Of a stretch of DNA of 64,000 nucleotides, positions 50,571 through 59,093 are shown piece after piece (position 1 is the stretch's first letter; each line of letters opens with the position of its first letter). The notes below the pieces were generated by a model. The model worked only from the letters and a program-made list of their open reading frames with translations, was not told the origin of the DNA and did not search any database. The translations under genes were made by a program, and so were the position numbers. This DNA comes from JADJNW01 sp964549655. GTDB taxonomy: Bacteria; Bacteroidota; Bacteroidia; Chitinophagales; Saprospiraceae. The DNA lies in NCBI GenBank assembly GCA_964549655.1, contig CAZJXN010000002.1:1-64000 (forward strand), in the 5' to 3' direction.

Positions 50571-51794
50571 ATGATAACCGCCGTTTTTAAAGATATAGAG
50601 AAATTAATTCTGATTAACTTGCAAAAAGCCAACAGCAATATAAAAGTTGCAGTAGCTTGGTTTACAAATCCAGTTTTATTTCAAGCGTTGTTAGAAAAAA
50701 GGATAGAAGGAAAAAACGTTGAATTAATTTTAGCAGACGACAAAATTAATTTTACCAATAAAAGTATTGATTTTCAACACTTTATAAATTCAGGTGGATG
50801 CGTACATATTTCAAGGTTTCCCAACTTAATGCATCACAAATTCTGCATAATTGATGAGAGAATATTAATTTCTGGTTCATACAACTGGACAAAGAGCGCG
50901 GAATTAAGGAATTTAGAAAATGTTATTATTTCTACAGAGTTAGGATTGATAAATCAGTTTATTGAAGAATTTGATAAAATAAAAGATAGAACACAGCAAG
51001 TCATTTCAATAGATAAAATAGAATTGCACGAATATTCTACCGATATTAATAGACAACAGGAGTTTGATTTATTAGTGCTGACCACACAAGAATCAAATAA
51101 TACTTCCTTAAAAGAGGAAGTAAAACTAGCAGCAGAGATTGACCCAATTATTGAGAGTTTATTTGAAGAAGCTAATCAATTCTATTTCAAAGGTAAATAT
51201 GAAGCAGCATTAAAACTTATAGATAAGATTTTAAATATAAGAATAGACATTCCTGATGTGTATGAGCTTATTGCTACGATAAAATGGAGACAAAATAAAT
51301 TTAAAGAACAGATAGATTTTTCTTATAAAGCAATTGAATTGGACAATTTATTTTTCCCAGCCTACAATATGCTTGGTATAGGATATTCAAAATTTAGGAA
51401 TGCTCAAAAGTCAATCGAAAATTACAAGATTTGTATTGAAAATGATTCCGAAAATTATATTTATTTTAAGAATAGAGCAGTTTCCTATATCGAATTAGAA
51501 GAGGATTTCAAAGTTCCTTCAAGTTTAAGAAGTCAGTTTAAGCAAAAAGCAGACGAAGATTTGAAACTGGCAATTAATTTGGCGGACAAATATGAAAACG
51601 AACACAACGACTATATGCTCTATTATACAAGAGGTTCGGCAAAATTACTCCTCGGGAAAACAAAAGCTGCAAAAATTGATTTATTAAAAGCATTAGAACA
51701 ATATAATCAATCTCCTAAAAACCAGCAAGATATTCACATCTTGAGAGAACTCAAGTTGTTTTTGAAAGAAATATCGTGGATAGAAAAAGCGTGA
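50571..51794 (+). CDS. Phospholipase D-like domain protein with TPR repeats
   Basis: A 407-residue protein. Residues 1-150 form one phospholipase D-like half with an HKD motif (HHKFCIIDERILISGSYNW) and the preceding VAWFTNPVLFQALL. From about 190 on are helical TPR-like repeats (YFKGKYEAALKLIDKIL, AYNMLGIGYSKF and others). A single HKD motif means it must dimerise to be active, as in Nuc-type nucleases. It follows xisH, xisI and an unknown gene and precedes rlmN by 25 bp. The context suggests a nuclease used in defence or element control; that is inference. Confidence 0.82.
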   Translation: MITAVFKDIEKLILINLQKANSNIKVAVAWFTNPVLFQALLEKRIEGKNVELILADDKINFTNKSIDFQHFINSGGCVHISRFPNLMHHKFCIIDERILISGSYNWTKSAELRNLENVIISTELGLINQFIEEFDKIKDRTQQVISIDKIELHEYSTDINRQQEFDLLVLTTQESNNTSLKEEVKLAAEIDPIIESLFEEANQFYFKGKYEAALKLIDKILNIRIDIPDVYELIATIKWRQNKFKEQIDFSYKAIELDNLFFPAYNMLGIGYSKFRNAQKSIENYKICIENDSENYIYFKNRAVSYIELEEDFKVPSSLRSQFKQKADEDLKLAINLADKYENEHNDYMLYYTRGSAKLLLGKTKAAKIDLLKALEQYNQSPKNQQDIHILRELKLFLKEISWIEKA

Positions 51795-51819
51795 ATGTTT
51801 TGAAATCTTTGAATCAAAA

Positions 51820-52872
51820 ATGACAACAACAACGATAAAAAAAGACATCCGTCAACTTTCCAAAGCGGAACTCGAAGCAGTATTTGCGGAGATGGGGGAG
51901 CCGCGCTTCCGGGCGAAGCAGGTGTATGAGTGGCTCTGGCAGAAGGGCGTGCATTCGGTGGAGGCGATGACGAATTTGTCCAAGCCTTTGCGGGAAAAGC
52001 TGGCGGAACGCTTTGTGATTCAGGCAATTGTGTTGGATAAACGGCAGAATAGCGCGGATGGAACGATTAAATCGCGGTGGCGGCTGCATGATGGGCATCT
52101 GGTAGAGTCGGTGCTCATACCGGTGCCGGAAGACAATCGTTTTACAGTGTGCGTGTCCTGCCAAGTGGGGTGTAGTCTGACGTGTGCGTTTTGTGCGACG
52201 GGGCGGATGAAGCGCGTGCGGAATCTGGATGCGGCGGAGATTTTTGACCAAGTAGTGCTGGTGAATCAGCAGGCGCTGGAGGTGTTTGGGCATCCGCTCA
52301 CCAACATCGTGTACATGGGCATGGGCGAGCCGCTGCTGGCGTATAGCAATACGTTGGAAAGTATCGAAAAAATCACGTCGCCGGAGGGGCTGGGAATGTC
52401 GCCGAAGCGCATCACGGTGAGTACGGCGGGGATTGCAAAAATGATACGCAAACTGGGGGATGATGGCGTGAAATTTAACCTCGCGCTCTCGCTCCACGCA
52501 GCAGATGATGCGAAACGCAATGAAATAATGCCCATCAATGAGCAAAATGATTTAGAATCGTTGATGGACTCGCTCGACTATTTTTATCAGACGACGGGTA
52601 ATCGCATTAGCTACGAATACATTGCGTTTCAAAATTTTAATGACAATTTTGAAGATGCGAAGAATCTGTTGAAGTTGTGCCGACGTTTTCCGGTGCGGGT
52701 GAATATTATTGAATATAATCCGATTGATAATGTGCCGTTTTTGAAGTCGGCGGAGCATAAAATTGATGCGTTTGCGCAGTATTTGCGAAACCATGATGTA
52801 ATGGTGACGGTGCGGCGGAGTCGGGGGAAGGATATTGATGCGGCTTGCGGGCAATTGGCGAATAAGGAGTAG
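51820..52872 (+). CDS. rlmN: 23S rRNA (adenine-2503-C2)/tRNA (adenine-37-C2) methyltransferase
   Basis: A 350-residue radical-SAM methyltransferase. The iron-sulfur motif is CSLTCAFC (near 125), with GRMKRVRNL after it. NIVYMGMGEPL follows, and the catalytic Cys that carries the methyl group is in DAACGQL at the C-terminus. It methylates A2503 of 23S rRNA. GC use here is higher than in the preceding PLD-TPR gene, consistent with the latter being acquired. Confidence 0.96.
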   Translation: MTTTTIKKDIRQLSKAELEAVFAEMGEPRFRAKQVYEWLWQKGVHSVEAMTNLSKPLREKLAERFVIQAIVLDKRQNSADGTIKSRWRLHDGHLVESVLIPVPEDNRFTVCVSCQVGCSLTCAFCATGRMKRVRNLDAAEIFDQVVLVNQQALEVFGHPLTNIVYMGMGEPLLAYSNTLESIEKITSPEGLGMSPKRITVSTAGIAKMIRKLGDDGVKFNLALSLHAADDAKRNEIMPINEQNDLESLMDSLDYFYQTTGNRISYEYIAFQNFNDNFEDAKNLLKLCRRFPVRVNIIEYNPIDNVPFLKSAEHKIDAFAQYLRNHDVMVTVRRSRGKDIDAACGQLANKE

Positions 52873-52997
52873 AAAATGTGTTAGGGTGTTATTGTGTTCA
52901 AGTGTTCATGTACGCTTATCCGCGCACAGTTATTGTTCCTTTTACTGAAAGTGTTTTCATCCCGCCAATCTTAGAATCAAAAAATCATGGTTAAAAC

Positions 52998-53028
52998 TTG
53001 CACATACCAACCAGTATGTATATATTTG
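52998..53028 (+). promoter_or_regulatory. Promoter of the TetR gene, probably leaderless
   Basis: TTG at 52998-53000 is followed after 20 bp by TATATTTG at 53021-53028. The ATG at 53033 is only 4 bases further, so the mRNA should start at or next to the start codon. A palindromic operator lies inside the spacer. Confidence 0.65.
53002..53019. promoter_or_regulatory. TetR operator, copy 1
   Basis: ACATAC-CAACCA-GTATGT, a perfect 6+6 bp inverted repeat inside the spacer of the TetR promoter. It shares ATACCAAC and GTATGTAT with a second site before the downstream gene. Binding here would block its own transcription. Confidence 0.6.
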
Positions 53029-53032
53029 CAGC

Positions 53033-53623
53033 ATGAATGCGACGGATACCAGAGAACGGATTTTAGAGAAGAATTTGGAAGCGATTCACATCAATGGCTT
53101 TCATGCGACGCGTACGGATAAAGTGATTGCAGCGTTGGGCATTACAAAAGGCGCGTTTTATCACTATTTCCCGGATAAGCTGGCGATGGGGTATGCGATT
53201 ATTGACGAGATTTTATATCCAGATTATGTGGGTGCTTGGGCGCATTTGGAAAAGAATGTAGAGAATCCGATAGGTGCGATCATTCAAGGGATTGAGCAAC
53301 AGAAAGGGCATTGTGATGGGGAAAACATTGCTTATGGATGTCCGCTGAATAATTTGATTCAGGAAATGTCACCGTTGGATGAAGGTTTTCGGAAACGACT
53401 GATGCGCATTGTAGATAAACAAGTTGAATTGATTAGTGCTGCTATTGCACGCGCGCAAGAAAAAAAACAGATATTGAAATCTGTAATTCCTAAAGAACTC
53501 GCTTACTTCATTTTAGCTGGAATAGAAGGAAGCTGGACCGTAGGTAAATCCACGCGGAGTAAAGCAGTTTTTGAAGTTTCTTTGAACCATTTGATTCAAT
53601 ACTTGAAATTACTAAAAAAATAA
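53033..53623 (+). CDS. TetR/AcrR-family transcriptional regulator
   Basis: A 196-residue repressor. The N-terminal helix-turn-helix (TRERILEKNLEAIHINGF then KGAFYHYFPDKLAMGYAII) is typical. The C-terminal ligand domain fits the TetR_C_6/YezE-like group. It is followed by an NAD(P)-binding protein gene with the same operator upstream, so it probably represses itself and that gene until a small electrophile or quinone binds; the ligand is inferred. Confidence 0.9.
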   Translation: MNATDTRERILEKNLEAIHINGFHATRTDKVIAALGITKGAFYHYFPDKLAMGYAIIDEILYPDYVGAWAHLEKNVENPIGAIIQGIEQQKGHCDGENIAYGCPLNNLIQEMSPLDEGFRKRLMRIVDKQVELISAAIARAQEKKQILKSVIPKELAYFILAGIEGSWTVGKSTRSKAVFEVSLNHLIQYLKLLKK

Positions 53624-53673
53624 GGTGATACCTTTCCTTCACAAGATGTCATCTTATTTTTTTGTCTTTAAAA

Positions 53674-53687
53674 ATACCAACTGGTAT
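53674..53687. promoter_or_regulatory. TetR operator, copy 2
   Basis: ATACCAACTGGTAT, an inverted repeat (ATACC/GGTAT) matching copy 1 at 11 to 12 of 14 positions and followed, as there, by GTATGTATA-like sequence. It lies 44 bp before the start of the NAD(P)-binding protein gene. Confidence 0.6.
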
Positions 53688-53730
53688 GTATGTATAAATT
53701 TCTATTTTTTCATATTTAAAATTTAAAACA

Positions 53731-54621
53731 ATGTACGTAATTACTGGAGCTACCGGGCACACCGGAAGCAAAATCGCAGAAGCCTTATTAGCCGCAGGAA
53801 AATTGGTCACCGTAGTAGGCAGACACGCTGAAAAATTGCAATCATTTGTAGAAAAAGGTGCGAAAGCCGCAGTTGGTGATTTGGAAGACACCGATTTTTT
53901 GACGCAAACTTTTAGCGGCGCGACTGCCGTATATGCCCTCATTCCACCGAAATGGGACGTGACCAACTGGCGTGCGCATCAGGACTTGGTAAGTAAATCT
54001 TTTACAAAAGCATTCCAAGAAAGTGGCGTGAAATATGTAGTTGTATTGAGTTCTAACGGTGCACAATTGCCCGAAGGCGCAGGTCCGGTGACGGGTTTGC
54101 ATTATTTTGAAAAGGACTTACAGACCGTGGAAGGTTTAAATATTTTGAGTTTGCGGGCGGGGTATTTCATGCAAAATTTGTTTGCGAATATCGGCATGAT
54201 AAAAGGCATGGGTATTTTTGGTTCCTCTTTACAAAACACAGTCAAAACGCCAGTTGTCCATACCGATGATATTGCAGAAGTAGCGATCAAACGCTTGTTG
54301 GCATTGGATTTTAGTGGTTTTGAAAAAGTGTTTGTGCCGGGCGCAGCAGATTTAACGATGGACGAAACCGCGAAAATTTTAGGCGAAGCCATTGGCAAAC
54401 CCGATTTAAAATACGTTACTTTTCCGGCGGCGGATGCCAAAGCGGGGATGCTACAGGCAGGACTGACCGAAACGATTGCCGATAATTACAATGAATTGTT
54501 TGATGCGTTGAACAAAGGCACGTATTTGAACGACTATCAGCGCACGCCCGAAAATACAACACCGACTACACTGGAGCAATTTGCGAAAAATGAATTTGCA
54601 CCCGCTTTTTTAAATAGTTAG
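53731..54621 (+). CDS. NmrA-like NAD(P)-binding protein
   Basis: A 296-residue Rossmann-fold protein of the NmrA/atypical SDR group. It begins with the dinucleotide loop ITGATGHTGSKIAEAL, and a basic residue in VGRHAEK suggests NADPH. YVVVLSSNGAQ and the active-site region lack the classical YxxxK. Related proteins are quinone reductases or redox sensors. It is controlled, by inference, by the TetR protein encoded just upstream. Confidence 0.88.
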   Translation: MYVITGATGHTGSKIAEALLAAGKLVTVVGRHAEKLQSFVEKGAKAAVGDLEDTDFLTQTFSGATAVYALIPPKWDVTNWRAHQDLVSKSFTKAFQESGVKYVVVLSSNGAQLPEGAGPVTGLHYFEKDLQTVEGLNILSLRAGYFMQNLFANIGMIKGMGIFGSSLQNTVKTPVVHTDDIAEVAIKRLLALDFSGFEKVFVPGAADLTMDETAKILGEAIGKPDLKYVTFPAADAKAGMLQAGLTETIADNYNELFDALNKGTYLNDYQRTPENTTPTTLEQFAKNEFAPAFLNS

Positions 54622-54627
54622 CAGCCA

Positions 54628-54705
54628 GCAGTAGGCAGTTTGTGGCGTTGATTGCTCCCTGCCTACTACTTATTTTTGATCGCTATAGGGAAAACTGCCT
54701 ACTGC
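54628..54705. terminator. Inverted repeat between convergent genes
   Basis: GCAGTAGGCAGTTT (54628-54641) pairs perfectly with AAACTGCCTACTGC (54692-54705). It lies between the convergent NmrA-like and kelch-like lipoprotein genes, the same word and place as at 27352-27428. Confidence 0.6.
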
Positions 54706-54716
54706 AAACTGCCCAC

Positions 54717-55679
54717 TTACTTTATTAGCATCGCCCACACATCGTTATTGTATTCAAACTCAGCTTGAATAGGGGCTTGCCCACCATATTTACCACCCGT
54801 CATGATGATTTGATTATTGAACACACAAGCCGCTACACCGCCTCGCGGCGACCAAGGCGCAGTTTGGGTCTTCCAAGTTTTACCGTCTGTTGAATACAGC
54901 ACTTCGCTCCCCAATTTACCATCTCGATAATTGCCGATGAGCCAAATTTTATTATCAAAAACAAGTGCCTCATAACCGTACAGAAAATCGCTGGTCAACT
55001 GCTCCACCAATTGTTCCCATTTCAGTCCATCATCCGATACCCACACATCTTTAGCGAGCATATAAAGTCGGTCATTAAACACGACAAAACGTTGTTCGTC
55101 CTGTGCTCCAAATGGTAAATCATCGGCTACTTTTTCCCAATGTATCGCATCCGCACTGTTCCAGGCATCTCCGTAAATCGTTTGTTCATCCCTGCCTCCC
55201 ATGATCCATATCTTCTTTTTGAATACAAAAGGATGATAAGAAAACCGAGCCGGTAAGTTGCTTTTTTTAGTTAGAATTTCCCACGTTTTCATGTCACTTG
55301 TCCGGGCAATTTGAGTGGTCTGTTCCGGCTGGGAGGCTTTGCCTGCGAAGGTTCCTAATGCGTAAATAGCATCGTTAAATTCGATGTAATCCAAATATTT
55401 TTGATTTTGGACGATATTGGTTAGCTCGGTTTTTCGCCACGTTTTTCCATCTTCCGATACCCAAGCAGCGTCCATGTGAAATGCCCAAAGTTTGCTATCG
55501 CGCGCAAATAATTGATAATTGTACGTTTTAGAATAACCCGCATCGGCAGTGAGTTTCGTCCAGGCGTAAGGTTCGGCTACAACCATTGCTTCCTGCGTTT
55601 CATCCTCTTTTGAGTTAGCTGGCGCACAACTTATTATAAAAAAGCTTATTAAAATAAAAAAAAGTGCCAATCGTATCAT
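54717..55679 (-). CDS. Kelch-like beta-propeller lipoprotein
   Basis: A 320-residue lipoprotein with signal and lipobox (FFIISC, Cys near 18). The mature part is six or so repeats with W(V/N)SxDGxxW type motifs (AWVSEDGKTW, VWVSDDGLKW, LYSTDGKTW) as in galactose-oxidase/kelch or sialidase-like propellers. No catalytic residues are recognisable. Its start overlaps the stop of the preceding small gene by 4 bp (ATGA), so the two are translationally coupled. Confidence 0.82.
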   Translation of the reverse strand: MIRLALFFILISFFIISCAPANSKEDETQEAMVVAEPYAWTKLTADAGYSKTYNYQLFARDSKLWAFHMDAAWVSEDGKTWRKTELTNIVQNQKYLDYIEFNDAIYALGTFAGKASQPEQTTQIARTSDMKTWEILTKKSNLPARFSYHPFVFKKKIWIMGGRDEQTIYGDAWNSADAIHWEKVADDLPFGAQDEQRFVVFNDRLYMLAKDVWVSDDGLKWEQLVEQLTSDFLYGYEALVFDNKIWLIGNYRDGKLGSEVLYSTDGKTWKTQTAPWSPRGGVAACVFNNQIIMTGGKYGGQAPIQAEFEYNNDVWAMLIK

Positions 55680-55933
55680 AAAGCATTTACTTTTTCAAAA
55701 ACCAATAATACGCCATCCGTGGGGCTGTATGCTGCGCTGCTCATGTATAATGTGCCAGAAGCTATTGGAGTCATCGTGTGCAGTTTGTAACCTGCTCCCT
55801 CCATCTCTACCAGTGCTGCTTGTACATCTCTTGCTAGCTCGTCGCCATTCACTTCACCGATGGCGGTTGAAAAAGTGCCTTTCGGTTTGATTTGCGCAGC
55901 AGGAATGTAGAGTGTTTTGTACGTAAATGACAT
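55676..55933 (-). CDS. Small conserved-looking protein of unknown function
   Basis: An 85-residue protein starting at ATG 55933 (a further ATG at 55954 is less likely). Segments such as ARDVQAALVEMEGAGY and VLLVFEK fit a small alpha/beta fold of the DUF4177-like type, which is a guess. It overlaps the kelch-like lipoprotein gene by 4 bp and must be expressed with it. Confidence 0.7.
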   Translation of the reverse strand: MSFTYKTLYIPAAQIKPKGTFSTAIGEVNGDELARDVQAALVEMEGAGYKLHTMTPIASGTLYMSSAAYSPTDGVLLVFEKVNAL

Positions 55934-56074
55934 TTTAAAGGTGGATTTTTGCAAAAGTAAGCGGATTCTTTTAATTTAAAAGAATCTCTTTTGCGATTCC
56001 CCACCGTTTTTGACCAAAAGCTTTTAAAATTTTAAATAAATTCTATCTTGCACTTAGATTTTAATAACCATCGT

Positions 56075-57517
56075 ATGAGTACAACACCTACTACACCCGC
56101 TCGCAAACTTTCGCTGTCTTCTGCCATCTTCATCGTGATGGGCAGTATGATTGGCTCCGGTATTTTCATCGTAAGTGCCGATATGTCGCGAGTGCTGGGC
56201 AGCCCGTTTTTACTCATTTTGGCTTGGGGAATTACGGGTTTGATGACCTTGATAGCAGCTTTGTCGTATGGAGAGTTGGCGGGAATGTTTCCCAAATCCG
56301 GCGGACAATATCAATATTTGAAAGAATCGTATAATGATTTCATCGCGTTTTTATATGGCTGGGCGTTGTTTGCGGTCATTCAATGTGGCACCATCGCCGC
56401 AGTGGCAGTGGCGTTCGCCAAATTTACCAGCGTACTTTTTCCAGCATTTAGTCCTGATAATATTTTAATGGATTTGGGTTTTATAAAAATATCAGCAGCA
56501 CAAGCACTGGCAATTGCGTCTTTATTTGTACTTACTTACATTAATACTTATGGAATTCGCACGGGCGCTTTAGTTCAAAATACACTCACGATTGTAAAAG
56601 TGTTGTCTTTCGGATTATTATTAATACTCGGTTTCCTGATTTATAATAATCCCGAAGTAATTGCTCTGAATTTTGATAATTTCTTTACCAATATAAAAAA
56701 TCCAGCTCCACAGGCTTTAACGGTTATTGCGTCTGCAATTGGCGTGGCGATGGTCGGCTCCTTGTTTTCAAGTGATGCCTGGAATAATGTAACATTTATA
56801 GCGGGAGAAGTGGATAATCCAAAACGGAATGTAGCACTGGCTATGTTCCTGGGTGTGCTTGGCGTTACGATTTTATACATTCTCACTAATTTTAGCTACT
56901 TATTTATATTGCCTTTTTGGGGCGACCCCAATGGAACGGACGTGCTGGCGAATGGCATTCAATATGCTTCGCAAGACCGCGTAGGTACAGCAGCAATGAC
57001 GGCGATGCTCGGCGGTGCAGGTTCTATCATCATGGCTATCATGATTATGATTTCTACCTTTGGTTGTAATAATGGCTTGATTCTGGCGGGTGCGCGCGTG
57101 TACCAATCTATGGCGCAGGACGGACTTTTTTTCAATCGCATGAAAACCGTCAACGCCAATGGCGTACCGGCTTTCGCGCTGTGGATTCAATTTGGTTGGT
57201 GTTCAATCCTTTGTCTTTCCGGCAGGTATGGCGACTTATTGGATTATGTAATGTTTGTGGTCGTCTTATTTTATATTCTCACCGTGATTGGCATTTTTAT
57301 TTTACGTAGAAAACGTCCAGACGTAGAGCGCCCTTACAAAGCCTTTGGCTATCCGGTTTTACCAATATTATATATTTTATTAGCTTCTTTATTTGTTATA
57401 AATGTTCTTTACACCAAGCCCCAATTTACCGTGCCCGGCTTAGTCATTCTAGCAATCGGCATCCCGATTTATTACTTTTGGAAAGTACGGGGAAAGGCAG
57501 TAAGCAGTGAGCAGTAA
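56075..57517 (+). CDS. APC-family amino acid permease
   Basis: A 480-residue membrane transporter with 12 predicted helices. The first helix holds GSMIGSGIFIVSADM, the substrate-binding unwound segment of the APC fold. A later part has the AGEVDNPKRNV loop. Substrates of the family are amino acids and polyamines. ATG 56075 is preferred over TTG 56048. The last eight codons (GKAVSSEQ) are encoded by the GGCAGTAAGCAGTGAGCAGT repeat, so the C-terminal tail is repeat-derived. Confidence 0.9.
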   Translation: MSTTPTTPARKLSLSSAIFIVMGSMIGSGIFIVSADMSRVLGSPFLLILAWGITGLMTLIAALSYGELAGMFPKSGGQYQYLKESYNDFIAFLYGWALFAVIQCGTIAAVAVAFAKFTSVLFPAFSPDNILMDLGFIKISAAQALAIASLFVLTYINTYGIRTGALVQNTLTIVKVLSFGLLLILGFLIYNNPEVIALNFDNFFTNIKNPAPQALTVIASAIGVAMVGSLFSSDAWNNVTFIAGEVDNPKRNVALAMFLGVLGVTILYILTNFSYLFILPFWGDPNGTDVLANGIQYASQDRVGTAAMTAMLGGAGSIIMAIMIMISTFGCNNGLILAGARVYQSMAQDGLFFNRMKTVNANGVPAFALWIQFGWCSILCLSGRYGDLLDYVMFVVVLFYILTVIGIFILRRKRPDVERPYKAFGYPVLPILYILLASLFVINVLYTKPQFTVPGLVILAIGIPIYYFWKVRGKAVSSEQ

Positions 57518-57627
57518 AAAGTGGGCAGTAAGCGGTAGGCAGTTTGCAGTACGCTCAAATCGTGCGTACCGTTCACTGCCTACTGCAAACCGCCTACTGA
57601 AAACTGCCTACTGCCTACTGAAAACTG
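57496..57627. terminator. Long inverted repeat between convergent genes
   Basis: A left arm of GGCAGTAAGCAGTGAGC and CGGTAGGCAGTTTGCAGT words faces a right arm of ACTGCCTACTGCAAACCG and related words. At the centre GTACGC pairs with GCGTAC. It spans the gap between the APC permease and the lipoprotein gene and runs into the permease coding end. Confidence 0.6.
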
Positions 57628-57629
57628 GT

Positions 57630-58319
57630 TTAATTCACCGTAATCGCCTTCTTCTGCGCGCGGTAACTCAATTTCAAGAAACCGCCCACTGCTGTTTTCT
57701 GACTTAGGCTGTCAATGCGATTGCGATACACATCAGCTTCAGCGGCTACACCGGGTGCGAGATTGTTGAGCTTTTCTGCACTCAATACCATATTTGTAGC
57801 ACCAACGGCATTGGTGTAAAAAGTTTGCGTGTTCACCGTCGTCTTGTTGCCAATGAATAGATACACCTCCTCGCCAGTCACGAGCGGACTGCCCGTCCAA
57901 GTAAACGGGTTCGCCTGATTGCGCGTCACGGACGTAAAAGTTGCAAGGAAATCAATCGCCGGAAAATTAGTCACCGCATTGCTGTAAGTGACTCCGTTCG
58001 CATCTTTGTAATTAAATGTTCCGCTTGCTACTTTACCGGCGTATTCTTTTTCATAGAATACAAATCCTGGTTTGTAATCCAACACATCATTATTAAATCG
58101 GACTTCTGCCGGATTGGTCAATTCTAATAACGTACCTCCGATATTCCCCAGTTTGAATTGTGCGCGGGCAAAGGTTTTGTCCTCATTTTTGTCATAAAAC
58201 AATTCATACGTCGTGTAGATGCGGTCTTGGGCAACCGAAGCAGAATCTTCGCCTTCACAAGCGGTAAAAATTACGCCGCAAGTGCAAAGTACCATCAAAA
58301 AGTTTTTCCAGTTTTTCAT
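57630..58319 (-). CDS. Lipoprotein, function unknown
   Basis: A 229-residue protein with lipoprotein signal and lipobox (VIFTAC, Cys near 21). The mature part is strand-rich with no named domain. It contains a distinct YTTYELFYDKNEDKT opening. It probably sits on the inner or outer membrane facing the periplasm. Confidence 0.75.
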   Translation of the reverse strand: MKNWKNFLMVLCTCGVIFTACEGEDSASVAQDRIYTTYELFYDKNEDKTFARAQFKLGNIGGTLLELTNPAEVRFNNDVLDYKPGFVFYEKEYAGKVASGTFNYKDANGVTYSNAVTNFPAIDFLATFTSVTRNQANPFTWTGSPLVTGEEVYLFIGNKTTVNTQTFYTNAVGATNMVLSAEKLNNLAPGVAAEADVYRNRIDSLSQKTAVGGFLKLSYRAQKKAITVN

Positions 58320-59093
58320 GTTGAATGTTTTTTTGGTTTTAAAAAATTATGTTGCTAAAACTCACCCAAGACGATGCAAATTCCCTAAAGAGTATTAAGG
58401 TGTTCTTAATGAAATATTAAAGAAATAAAAGAATAAATGAAAAAGGGTGAAAGGGTGGTGGGTTTATAGGGTACTTGTTTAAAATTGACGAAAATATAGA
58501 ATATGTTTTCCGAATGGGTACTAACAAAGTCGTAAGTATCAAGCCAACAATACCTTTAACCACAAAGGGCACAAGGATTTTCACCATGTTCACAAGGAAC
58601 ACTTTGTGCGCCTTGTGTAGCACTTTGTGAGCCTTGTGGTTAAATGAGAACGCAGAGCCGAGCTATTCCATTCACGTTAGATAAAATCTTCAATTTTAAA
58701 CAAGTTCAGGGTGATGCGGGACGAACCAGCACTGCGGGAGAAAATATCTGAACTGTGATTTTTGTGATTTGTATGATTGGCTTGATACACTTTAATCGCT
58801 GCGCCCTCTGCGGTTAAAAAAAGATATAACGGCTGTAAAAAGAGAAAAAAATCCGTCCAAATCCGTCGCATCCGCGCAAATCCGTGTTCTATCACTCGAC
58901 AAGGGCTGCCAAACTTAACAAACAAAATATTTTGTTTTAAATTTATCTTATTCAAACGAAAACGAATCCCATTCTTTCTCTATTTTTACTTTTTGTTTCA
59001 ACTCTGAATGTGTTTAAGTGTTTGTGTGTTCGAGTATTCTTGTCCGCTCATATCTGAACACACGAACCCCCGAACACATGAACACATAAATAC
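58320..59093. other. 774-bp intergenic region of dispersed repeats
   Basis: No gene is supported; a 68-codon frame at 58417-58623 runs through repeats. Repeats present: TTTATAGGGT near 58470, a TTTAACCAC...GTGGTTAAA inverted repeat (58555-58644), CTGCGGTTAAAAA near 58810, AAATCCGTCGCATCCGCGC near 58860, and the GTGTTCGAG/GAACACATGAACAC unit at 59009-59100 that contains the uvrA start codon. Confidence 0.6.
58555..58644. repeat. TTTAACCACAAAGG / CCTTGTGGTTAAA inverted repeat
   Basis: TTTAACCACAAAGGGCACA on the left faces GCCTTGTGGTTAAA on the right, with further CACAAGG and CCTTGTG words inside. Repeats with this wording are known in unrelated bacterial genomes. Confidence 0.6.

Noticed and set aside
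58417..58623. A 68-codon frame on the minus strand resembling a membrane peptide
   Set aside because: It runs through the AACCACAAAGG and TTTATAGGGT repeats; its hydrophobic look comes from repeated words.
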